Shown: piece after piece, positions 1 through 4,895 of the stretch
How positions within the stretch are numbered: position 1 is the first letter of the stretch
Layout: each line of letters begins with the position of its first letter
Origin: Clostridia bacterium
GTDB lineage: Bacteria > Bacillota > Clostridia > Oscillospirales > CAG-272
Direction of reading: 5' to 3'
Length of the DNA: 5,700 nt
Assembly (NCBI GenBank): GCA_017556845.1
Contig: JAFYMA010000104.1
Coordinates: 1 to 5,700, forward strand
Program-made: the position numbers and the translations under genes
Notes under the pieces: model-generated
What the model was told of the DNA's origin: nothing
What the model saw: only the letters and a program-made list of their open reading frames with translations
Databases searched by the model: none

Positions 1-66
1 CGCTTCAACTGCTGATCTCTTAAATTCTGTACTGTATTTCTTGTTCTTGCGTGATTTTCTCGGCAT
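1..66 (-). CDS. IS3-type transposase OrfA, N-terminal fragment (runs off the window)
   Basis: Only the first 22 codons are present. The start is the ATG at 64-66, preceded by an AAGGGGG Shine-Dalgarno sequence at 75-81 with an 8-nt spacer. The peptide begins with a very basic stretch (PRKSRKNKK) followed by YSTEFKRSAVEA. That is the typical opening of IS3-family OrfA proteins, which begin with a helix-turn-helix binding the element's inverted repeats. In the family, OrfA is normally fused to the DDE transposase OrfB by a programmed -1 frameshift; that part is outside the window. The assignment rests on the short N-terminal motif plus the inverted repeat next to it, so the IS3 family is likely but the subgroup is not fixed. 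Confidence 0.72.
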   Translation of the reverse strand, partial: MPRKSRKNKKYSTEFKRSAVEA

Positions 67-111
67 AAAAACAACCCCCTTAAAGTAATCTTGAAAACTT
101 TTTGTTTTTTC

Positions 112-139
112 AAGTGTCTACTCTAAGGGGATTATATCA
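112..139 (-). repeat. Terminal inverted repeat of the IS element (one copy visible)
   Basis: Read outwards-in on the minus strand, the sequence begins TGATATAATCCCC and ends AGTAGACACTT. The partner copy lies outside the window, so the repeat is called from its resemblance to IS3-group ends and from its position just upstream of orfA. The last base of the element is taken as 139. Confidence 0.6.
131..139 (-). promoter_or_regulatory. Extended -10 element at the tip of the IS, facing the transposase
   Basis: TATAAT occupies 136-131 on the minus strand and is immediately preceded by TGA, making a TGnTATAAT extended -10 pointing at orfA. The hexamer 17 nt upstream, in host DNA, reads ACAGCC and is not a good -35. 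This suits the IS3-family arrangement in which a -10 in one end is combined with a -35 in the other end when the ends abut in the circular intermediate. It could also work alone as a weak extended -10 promoter. Confidence 0.4.
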
Positions 140-189
140 AAAAGAGCACTTAAGGCTGTTTTTTATATACCGTTTTAAATTCGTGTAAG

Positions 190-211
190 AAAAACGCTCA
201 AACGTTTTTTT
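190..211 (-). terminator. Weak intrinsic terminator after the TIR-LRR/permease operon
   Basis: An inverted repeat AAAAACG (190-196) / CGTTTTT (203-209) with a 6-nt loop starts 3 bp beyond the permease stop codon. Read on the minus strand the stem is followed directly by a U-run; read on the plus strand it also ends in T's, so it may act in both directions. Only two GC pairs support it, so it is probably inefficient. The remaining spacer (140-189) shows no gene. Confidence 0.45.
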
Positions 212-214
212 GCA

Positions 215-1339
215 TTACGTCAGGATCGTTACAACTATCAGCACTGCAAGAAACGCAGTATTGATCAACGTGAATAACCCCATATACTTTTTAAAGTTTT
301 TGGGCTGGTGCTTCAGATACTCTTTGAGAGTTATCAAGCTTGCGAGAGATGATATGATTATTCCCAATGAACCGATATTTACAGATACAAGAAGATCTCT
401 GTAATTCTCAGTGAATTTTGAAAGGAATATCGCAGTGGGTACGTTACTGATGAACTGGCACGAAACTATACCTGCCACCAGGGTGTTTTCCGCAACGATA
501 TTTGCTATGAAATCCTTAATGACTGTTATTCTGGCTATGTTTCCGGAAAAGATGAAGAACACGCAGAACGTTGCAAGCAGAGCATAGTCTACGTATTTGA
601 ATCGCTTGATATCAACTATCAAAACGGTCACAACTACGATGGCAAGCGTAACGAGATGGGGGACTACGCGGAATATGCTGAGAATAACAAATACGAAGAG
701 GATAGCGTATACGATGAGCTCCTTCTTCTTTATTTCAAATTTTTCTTCGCTTTTAAGTGAAAGCTTTTCGTTTTTGATGAAAAGACATCCGATAAAAAGC
801 AGAACCGCTACGGTTATTGACTGAATGAGCAGAACGCCGAAAAATTCCAACGTGGGAATGTTGTAATACGAGTACAGATACAAATTCTGCGGATTTCCGT
901 ACGGTGTTATCATGCCGCCCATATTTGCCGCGATAGTCTGCATTATAAACGTGAATGCCAGATATTTATCGTTGCCTGTAGAGTGCAATACTATGTACGT
1001 AAGAGGCAAAAACGTGATCAATGACATATCGTTTGCAACGATCATATCAAAGAAAAACGTTCCGTATATCAAGCAGTAAATGACTGCTCGCCTTGTTTTG
1101 AACAGACCGATAAGCTTTTTGGATATTAATTCAAAGACGTTAGTGTTTTTGAGTCCTGCAACGACCGCAAGCATACAAAACAGTGCTACCAATGTTTTGT
1201 ATTCAAAATATCCGAGGTATTCCTTGTCTATCGGAACGAAAAACATTGTAACTATCGTTGCGATTATTGCAATGGACAAAACAACTTCCTTTTTGACAAA
1301 GCTCAAAACGGAGTTTTTAATTTTTATCAGTGTATTCAT
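215..1339 (-). CDS. SLC13 / ArsB-NhaD-like membrane permease
   Basis: This is a polytopic inner-membrane transporter of 374 aa from the chosen start, with about 10-12 hydrophobic segments (for example near residues 18-36, 48-62, 126-147, 166-188, 207-243, 251-267, 284-306, 318-338 and 353-372). Family-type motifs are visible: ANDMSLITFLPL at 102-112, GGMITPYGNPQNL at 141-153 and QFISNVPTAIFL at 295-306. The SNVP and TPxGNPxNL elements are typical of the ArsB/NhaD and SLC13 ion-transporter superfamily, whose members move anions (arsenite, dicarboxylates, citrate, sulfate) or exchange Na+/H+. The substrate here cannot be told. The start is the ATG at 1337-1339 with GGAGGA at 1343-1348. A TTG at 1358-1360 would extend the ORF by 7 codons and overlap the upstream stop, but it has a poorer ribosome binding site. 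The gene lies 17 nt downstream of the TIR-LRR gene, so the two are almost surely co-transcribed. At about 374 aa it is somewhat shorter than many ArsB-type carriers (usually above 400 aa). Confidence 0.85.
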   Translation of the reverse strand: MNTLIKIKNSVLSFVKKEVVLSIAIIATIVTMFFVPIDKEYLGYFEYKTLVALFCMLAVVAGLKNTNVFELISKKLIGLFKTRRAVIYCLIYGTFFFDMIVANDMSLITFLPLTYIVLHSTGNDKYLAFTFIMQTIAANMGGMITPYGNPQNLYLYSYYNIPTLEFFGVLLIQSITVAVLLFIGCLFIKNEKLSLKSEEKFEIKKKELIVYAILFVFVILSIFRVVPHLVTLAIVVVTVLIVDIKRFKYVDYALLATFCVFFIFSGNIARITVIKDFIANIVAENTLVAGIVSCQFISNVPTAIFLSKFTENYRDLLVSVNIGSLGIIISSLASLITLKEYLKHQPKNFKKYMGLFTLINTAFLAVLIVVTILT

Positions 1340-1356
1340 TGGTCCTCCGATGAGTG

Positions 1357-3021
1357 TCAATTATCCTTGTTTTCGGTTATTCTTGCTTCCTTGATACCGT
1401 TGCGGCGGCAGTATTCCTGTGCGAAAGAGCCTTCGTTGCAGTAAACAACGACTTTCTTTTCGCAGCCGTCAAATATACCCCATCCCATATCTGTAACAGA
1501 GTCGGGAATGATCACCGTATCCAGATTGACGCAGCCTCTGAATGCACAGTCATCAATTTTTACAACGCTATCGGGGATTTCTATTTCGTCAAGGAGTGCA
1601 CAGTTTGAAAAAGCACCTTCGCCTATTTCGATGACGCTGTCGGGCATAGTGACTCTGTTCAGCTTTTTACTGTCGCAGAATGCCCAATCGCTGATCACTG
1701 TAACGCTGTCGGGAATATCATACTGAACCTCACGGCTGTTTGCAGGATATGCAATAAGCGTAGATTTGTTCTTGTTGAAAAGAACGAAATCGTTTCCGCC
1801 GCGCTTGTTGGGCTCTGATTTGAAATGCATATTCTTGGGCGCAACGTTTATCGTCTTGAGGTTTTTACAGCCTCTGAACGGTGCGTCTGAAATGTTTACA
1901 ACCGTAACGGGAATTGAGATCTCTGACAGCGAGCAGCAGTTCTTGAAAGCGCTTTTGCCTATTTTTCTGAGTCCTATCGGCAAGTCGATAGACGTCAATT
2001 TTACACATCCGTTAAACGCTAAATCATCAAGCTTTGTGACAGCCTCGGGGATGGATATATTTTCAAGATCTATACAATCCGAAAATGCGTTTTCGCCTAT
2101 TATCGTAAGATTTGAGGGAAGCTCTATGAATTTCAGATTCTTACAGGAGTTGAACACGCCGCCGTATAGCTCCGTTAAGCCTGCGGGAAGCTGAATTTGT
2201 TCCAATTTTGCACAGTTTTCAAACGCACGCTCGCCGATCTTTATTTTATCGTTTCCGATCGTCAGTGATTTAAGATTAACACAGTCGCGGAATGCGCTTT
2301 CTCCGATCCTCGTAGTTTTATTCGGAATGGTTATTGATTCAAGGTTGTGGCATCCGCGGAACGCTTCGGCTTCAATTTCTTCCAATGATTTGGGAAGCGT
2401 TATGTGACGAAGCTGTTTTTTATCCTTGAAAGCGCCTGAGCAAATAATGCGTACGCCTTCGTCTACGTCTATGGATTGGCCGTTGTCCTCACATTTTTCA
2501 AGACGTCCCTCTTCGTCAAGAGTAAGTCTGTCCATTGCCTCAGGAGGAAGATCTCTTACAAGAGCCTTCATGAGCTTATCCATATTCTCCGTTGTGCTAT
2601 GGTGCTTTGTCGCCAGCAGTATCTCGAATGCGGGCGGAACCGATGCTTTGCTGTCGAGATAAACGGGGAACAGATCCTTGTTGTTTTCGCGCGCAACTAT
2701 GATCTCCATACCGCAGAAGGGCGAATTCATAGAGTTATCGGATACGAACAGAATAACGGCTGAGCAGTTCTTGATACGCTGACGAAGCTCGTCTCTGAAA
2801 TCGTTTCCGATCTCACAGGAGTCATCGTACCATATTCTGTATTTTTTGTCGTGCAGAGCATCCAATATCGGATATACTGTTTCTGTATCCTTGTGAGAAT
2901 AGCTTATGAAAAGATAAGGCTCACTACCGGTATAGGCTTCAAATTTTGTTTGCATCTTGGAATATTCGCTTGTTACAGGATTTTGGGTTGCATTGCTTGC
3001 TTTGGAATTTTTGTTAGCCAT
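1357..3021 (-). CDS. TIR domain - leucine-rich repeat (LRR_5, BspA-type) protein
   Basis: This 554-aa protein has no signal peptide or membrane segment and is predicted cytoplasmic. Residues 1-33 are polar and probably disordered. A TIR domain covers about 34-160: FISYSHKD (38-45) is the first strand and BB-loop approach, WYDD is at 64-67, AVILFVSDN (88-96) is a core strand, and SPFCGMEI (100-107) places Glu106 where TIR NADases carry their catalytic glutamate. Residues 161-196 form a linker. From 197 to about 543 come LRR_5 repeats of 23 residues with consensus AFxxCxxLxxIxIPxxVxxIGxx. They are interrupted once at about 399-440 by an island containing FVLFNKNKSTLIAYPA, a known feature of BspA-type repeats, and are closed by a cap near 525-545. 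TIR domains cleave NAD+ or make cyclic ADP-ribose-type signals, or act in assembly; LRR_5 repeats usually bind proteins. No NTPase (NB-ARC, NACHT or STAND) lies between them. The start ATG (3019-3021) has AGGAGG at 3029-3034 with a 7-nt spacer. First gene of an operon with the permease. The domain calls are firm; a defence or sensing role is inference. Confidence 0.93.
   Translation of the reverse strand: MANKNSKASNATQNPVTSEYSKMQTKFEAYTGSEPYLFISYSHKDTETVYPILDALHDKKYRIWYDDSCEIGNDFRDELRQRIKNCSAVILFVSDNSMNSPFCGMEIIVARENNKDLFPVYLDSKASVPPAFEILLATKHHSTTENMDKLMKALVRDLPPEAMDRLTLDEEGRLEKCEDNGQSIDVDEGVRIICSGAFKDKKQLRHITLPKSLEEIEAEAFRGCHNLESITIPNKTTRIGESAFRDCVNLKSLTIGNDKIKIGERAFENCAKLEQIQLPAGLTELYGGVFNSCKNLKFIELPSNLTIIGENAFSDCIDLENISIPEAVTKLDDLAFNGCVKLTSIDLPIGLRKIGKSAFKNCCSLSEISIPVTVVNISDAPFRGCKNLKTINVAPKNMHFKSEPNKRGGNDFVLFNKNKSTLIAYPANSREVQYDIPDSVTVISDWAFCDSKKLNRVTMPDSVIEIGEGAFSNCALLDEIEIPDSVVKIDDCAFRGCVNLDTVIIPDSVTDMGWGIFDGCEKKVVVYCNEGSFAQEYCRRNGIKEARITENKDN
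1393..2433 (-). repeat. Tandem 69-bp (23-codon) LRR_5 coding repeats
   Basis: Residues 197-543 of the TIR protein fall into repeats of exactly 23 residues (starts at 197, 220, 243, 266, 289, 312, 335, 358 and 381, then 447, 470, 493 and 516). The repeat starting at 381 carries an insertion of about 43 residues. Conserved positions are AF at 1-2, Cys at 5, Leu at 8, Ile/Leu at 11 and 13, and Pro at 14. The repeats have diverged at the DNA level, so this is an old duplication rather than a fresh slippage array. Confidence 0.85.
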
Positions 3022-3070
3022 AAAACAGCCTCCTGACAGTTATTTTGATTAAATCTGAATTTTTAAACAC

Positions 3071-3170
3071 AAGATGCATTGCGATATCTTGCGTTTGCAA
3101 GGAGTGAAATGCGGTAATATCACATATCTTAAAAGCTCCTTGAAAAACGTAACGCCAATTACAGCATCTT
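3071..3170 (-). promoter_or_regulatory. Structured 5' leader: long imperfect hairpin ahead of the TIR-LRR gene
   Basis: Four nested pairings stack into one long hairpin. They are 3164-3170 with 3071-3077 (GCATCTT/AAGATGC, 7 bp); 3153-3159 with 3078-3083 (6 bp, one bulge); 3145-3149 with 3092-3096 (5 bp); and 3136-3142 with 3098-3104 (CTCCTTG/CAAGGAG, 7 bp). The apical loop is 31 nt. All pairs are Watson-Crick. The predicted transcription start (about 3170) is the very first base of the outer stem, so the mRNA would begin with this structure. About 50 unstructured nt then lead to the AGGAGG at 3029-3034. It could stabilise the 5' end, control translation, bind a ligand or protein, or be processed into a small RNA. 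I do not recognise it as a known riboswitch class. Confidence 0.55.
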
Positions 3171-3176
3171 ACTACC

Positions 3177-3205
3177 ATTATATCACAAAATATTTTATTT
3201 GTCAA
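3177..3205 (-). promoter_or_regulatory. Consensus sigma-A promoter of the TIR-LRR/permease operon
   Basis: TTGACA lies at 3205-3200 and TATAAT at 3182-3177 on the minus strand, separated by 17 nt. A TGA directly before the -10 adds an extended -10 motif. Both hexamers are perfect. The expected start is about 3170, giving a leader of about 150 nt. A promoter this strong suggests the operon is either highly transcribed or held in check by its leader or by a repressor; no clear operator palindrome is visible. Confidence 0.85.
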
Positions 3206-3325
3206 TGTTATATATTTTTATAAATATTCATACATATTGTGACTAAAATCTCAGAGAGCTGTTTTTTAAATGCGGTATATACATTCGGGAAAGTTTAGCA
3301 AATCGTAAACATTGGTCAAAAGAAC

Positions 3326-3354
3326 TTGCAATATTTGTATTTTTGTGGTATAAT
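3326..3354 (+). promoter_or_regulatory. Extended -10 sigma-A promoter of the FAD oxidoreductase gene
   Basis: TTGCAA (3326-3331) and TATAAT (3349-3354) are 17 nt apart, and TGG directly precedes the -10 (TGnTATAAT). The expected start is near 3361, leaving a leader of about 125 nt. It diverges from the TIR operon promoter; the two -35 boxes are 120 bp apart. The AT-rich stretch between them (3206-3325) contains no gene that I can support and only a weak AT palindrome (ATATTT/AAATAT, 3212-3227). Confidence 0.8.
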
Positions 3355-3360
3355 CAGCTT

Positions 3361-3485
3361 GTCGTACGGGCGGAAGGCTCTTTGCGACTGTTAAGGCAAT
3401 AAATACGGAATAGCTCTGAATAATATCTCAATTGCCGTTGTGGATATGCAACGGCTTTTTGATTGGAGCTTGGGAAAGGATATAT
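3361..3485 (+). ncRNA. Candidate attenuator / riboswitch-like leader of the FAD oxidoreductase gene
   Basis: The predicted transcript starts near 3361 and runs through an intrinsic terminator (3434-3460) just before the gene's ribosome binding site, so full-length mRNA needs readthrough. The first stem is GTCGTA (3361-3366) with TGCGAC (3383-3388), including one G-U pair, and it encloses a 16-nt loop. GGCAAT (3395-3400) is perfectly complementary to ATTGCC (3431-3436), which overlaps the left arm of the terminator, so it could act as an antiterminator. Two copies of a CGGAA-(1-2 nt)-GCTCT motif lie at 3371-3381 and 3406-3417. I see no convincing leader peptide, and no match to riboswitch classes that I know (FMN, purine, PreQ1, THF, ZTP, fluoride and others were considered). 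It could also yield a small RNA of about 100 nt ending at 3460. Confidence 0.5.
3434..3460 (+). terminator. Intrinsic terminator inside the leader (attenuator)
   Basis: GCCGTTG (3434-3440) and CAACGGC (3449-3455) form a perfect 7-bp stem. A further T-G pair closes a GGATAT loop, and TTTTT (3456-3460) follows. It lies between the promoter and the ribosome binding site of the gene it precedes, the position of a transcription attenuator rather than an end-of-gene terminator. Confidence 0.75.
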
Positions 3486-4850
3486 ATGAATTACGACGTT
3501 TTGATAATCGGTGCGGGCCCCGGCGGTATTTTTTCCGCTTATGAGCTGATAAAAAGATCGCCCGATCTTAAGGTTGGCGTATTAGAGGCGGGATATCCGC
3601 TTGAAAAGCGGAAATGCCCCATTGACGGCAAGAAAATTAAGACGTGCATAAACTGTAAAACGTGCTCAATAATGAGCGGCTTCGGCGGTGCGGGTGCTTT
3701 TTCCGACGGAAAATACAATATTACGAACGATTTCGGCGGCACTCTGCACGAATATATAGGAAAAAGCACGTCGATCGAGCTTATGAAATACGTTGACGAG
3801 ATAAATATGCTTTACGGCGGAGAGGGAACACGGCTGTATTCGACGGCAGGCTCTCAGTTCAAAAAGAAATGCGTTCAGCACGGACTGCATCTGCTTGATG
3901 CATCCGTCCGCCATCTCGGTACGGATATAAATTACGTCGTTTTGGAAAATCTTTACGCATATCTTAAGGACAAGGTCGATTTTTATTTTGACACTCCTGT
4001 TCAGACTGTCAGAATAATAGACGGCGGATATGCCGCCGTGTGCGATGCATGCGAATACACCTGCAAAAAGTGCATTATTTCCGTAGGAAGAAGCGGCAGT
4101 AAGTGGATGGAAAGAGTGTGCGGCGAGCTTGATATTCCCGTAAGCTCAAACCGCGTTGACATCGGCGTAAGAGTTGAGCTTCCTTGCGAGGTATTTTCTC
4201 ACCTTACAGACGAGCTGTACGAAAGCAAGATCGTTTACCGTACGAGCAAATACGGTGACAAGGTCAGAACCTTCTGTATGAACCCGAAGGGTGCGGTGGT
4301 AAACGAAAATACCAACGGCATTATAACCGTAAACGGCCACAGCTACGAGGATCCTGCAAAGCAGACGGAAAATACGAATTTTGCCCTGCTCGTTGCAAAG
4401 CATTTTTCAGAGCCGTTCAGAGATTCAAACGGATACGGCGAGTCGATAGCAAGGCTCAGCAATATGCTCGGCGGCGGCGTTATAATGCAACGCTTCGGTG
4501 ATCTTATAAGAGGGCAGAGGTCTACTCCCAGCCGTATTGAAGAATCGTTTATGACACCGACTCTCAATGCGACTCCCGGTGATCTGAGCCTCGTTTTGCC
4601 AAAGCGTATACTTGACGGTATCATCGACATGATATACGCCCTTGATAAGATCGCACCCGGCACCGCAAACGACGACACTCTCCTTTACGGCGTTGAGGTC
4701 AAGTTTTACAATATGGAGGTTGCGGTCAATAACGATCTTCAGACTAAATATGACGGCTTGTACGTTATCGGTGACGGAAGCGGAATAACACATTCGCTTT
4801 CCCACGCATCTGCAAGCGGCATATACGTTGCAAGGCAGATCACACAGTAA
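3486..4850 (+). CDS. FAD-dependent oxidoreductase/dehydrogenase (COG2509 type)
   Basis: This is a soluble 454-aa flavoprotein. An N-terminal Rossmann dinucleotide-binding motif is clear: VLIIGAGPGG (5-14), with Glu34 at the end of the second strand to hold the ribose of FAD. A cysteine cluster follows (C44, C54, C57, C60), then SGFGGAGAFSDGK (64-76), a signature that I associate with the COG2509 'FAD-dependent dehydrogenase' family. The C-terminal GLYVIGDGSG (424-433) and SHASASGIYVARQ complete the FAD site, as in GDxxG-type flavoproteins. Substrate and physiological role are unknown for the family. The start is the ATG at 3486 with AAAGGA at 3475-3480 and a 5-nt spacer. An in-frame TTG at 3432 was rejected because it lies inside the leader terminator and the Rossmann fold begins right after Met at 3486. 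The gene stands alone, closed by a strong terminator, and its expression is probably set in the leader. Length is normal for the family. Confidence 0.88.
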   Translation: MNYDVLIIGAGPGGIFSAYELIKRSPDLKVGVLEAGYPLEKRKCPIDGKKIKTCINCKTCSIMSGFGGAGAFSDGKYNITNDFGGTLHEYIGKSTSIELMKYVDEINMLYGGEGTRLYSTAGSQFKKKCVQHGLHLLDASVRHLGTDINYVVLENLYAYLKDKVDFYFDTPVQTVRIIDGGYAAVCDACEYTCKKCIISVGRSGSKWMERVCGELDIPVSSNRVDIGVRVELPCEVFSHLTDELYESKIVYRTSKYGDKVRTFCMNPKGAVVNENTNGIITVNGHSYEDPAKQTENTNFALLVAKHFSEPFRDSNGYGESIARLSNMLGGGVIMQRFGDLIRGQRSTPSRIEESFMTPTLNATPGDLSLVLPKRILDGIIDMIYALDKIAPGTANDDTLLYGVEVKFYNMEVAVNNDLQTKYDGLYVIGDGSGITHSLSHASASGIYVARQITQ

Positions 4851-4859
4851 AAATGATAG

Positions 4860-4895
4860 CGGCGTGATACTCTAAAGAGCATCACGCCGTTTTTT
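4860..4895 (+). terminator. Strong intrinsic terminator of the FAD oxidoreductase gene
   Basis: CGGCGTGAT (4860-4868) pairs with ATCACGCCG (4881-4889), a perfect 9-bp stem, with an additional CTC/GAG pairing in the loop, followed by TTTTTT (4890-4895). Most of the structure lies inside the last codons of the convergent DUF3021 gene. On the minus strand the following T-run (TTTTT, 8 bp beyond the stem) is less well placed, so termination of the opposing operon there may be weaker. Confidence 0.9.

Larger units (their letters stand above)
1..139 (-). mobile_element. End of an IS3-family-like insertion sequence (partial, continues past position 1)
   Basis: The first 139 bases carry the start of a transposase orfA reading leftwards, its ribosome binding site, and an outer end that reads on the minus strand TGATATAATCCCC followed by TTAGAGTAGACACTT. 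Terminal TG (CA on the other strand), a C-run and a GTAGACA-like block are what I recall for IS3/IS150-group ends. The element boundary is therefore placed at 139. The other end and the target duplication lie outside the window, so neither the exact border nor intactness can be confirmed. The element ends about 75 bp beyond the stop codon of the permease gene and does not visibly interrupt any gene here. Confidence 0.7.

Noticed and set aside
1340..1360. TTG start of the permease overlapping the TIR-LRR stop (TTGA)
   Set aside because: The ATG at 1337-1339 has a clear GGAGGA in front; the TTG does not, and the 7 extra residues add no conserved sequence.
1393..2433. CRISPR-like regularly spaced repeats
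   Set aside because: The periodicity is 69 bp, in frame, and explained by 23-residue protein repeats; there are no identical DNA repeats with variable spacers.
1354..2763. Several plus-strand ORFs of 70-140 codons opposite the TIR-LRR gene
   Set aside because: They mirror the repetitive codons of the LRR region, lack ribosome binding sites and give no recognisable protein.
3071..3170. Leader hairpin as a MITE or retron-type RNA
   Set aside because: No target duplication flanks the inverted repeat and no reverse transcriptase gene is present, so a plain regulatory leader is the simpler reading.
3014..3205. Minus-strand ORF of 63 codons (and an internal 21-codon version from an ATG near 3080) overlapping the TIR-LRR start
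   Set aside because: It spans the -35/-10 promoter and the leader hairpin, has no ribosome binding site, and its product resembles no protein type. Overlap with the TIR start by a few bases looks accidental.
3432..3485. N-terminal extension of the FAD enzyme from a TTG at 3432
   Set aside because: The added 18 codons are the terminator stem and spacer. The Rossmann motif starts directly after the ATG at 3486, which has its own ribosome binding site.
4146..4805. Minus-strand ORFs of 85-126 codons opposite the FAD enzyme
   Set aside because: They are antisense shadows of a well-supported gene with clear flavoprotein motifs, without start signals.
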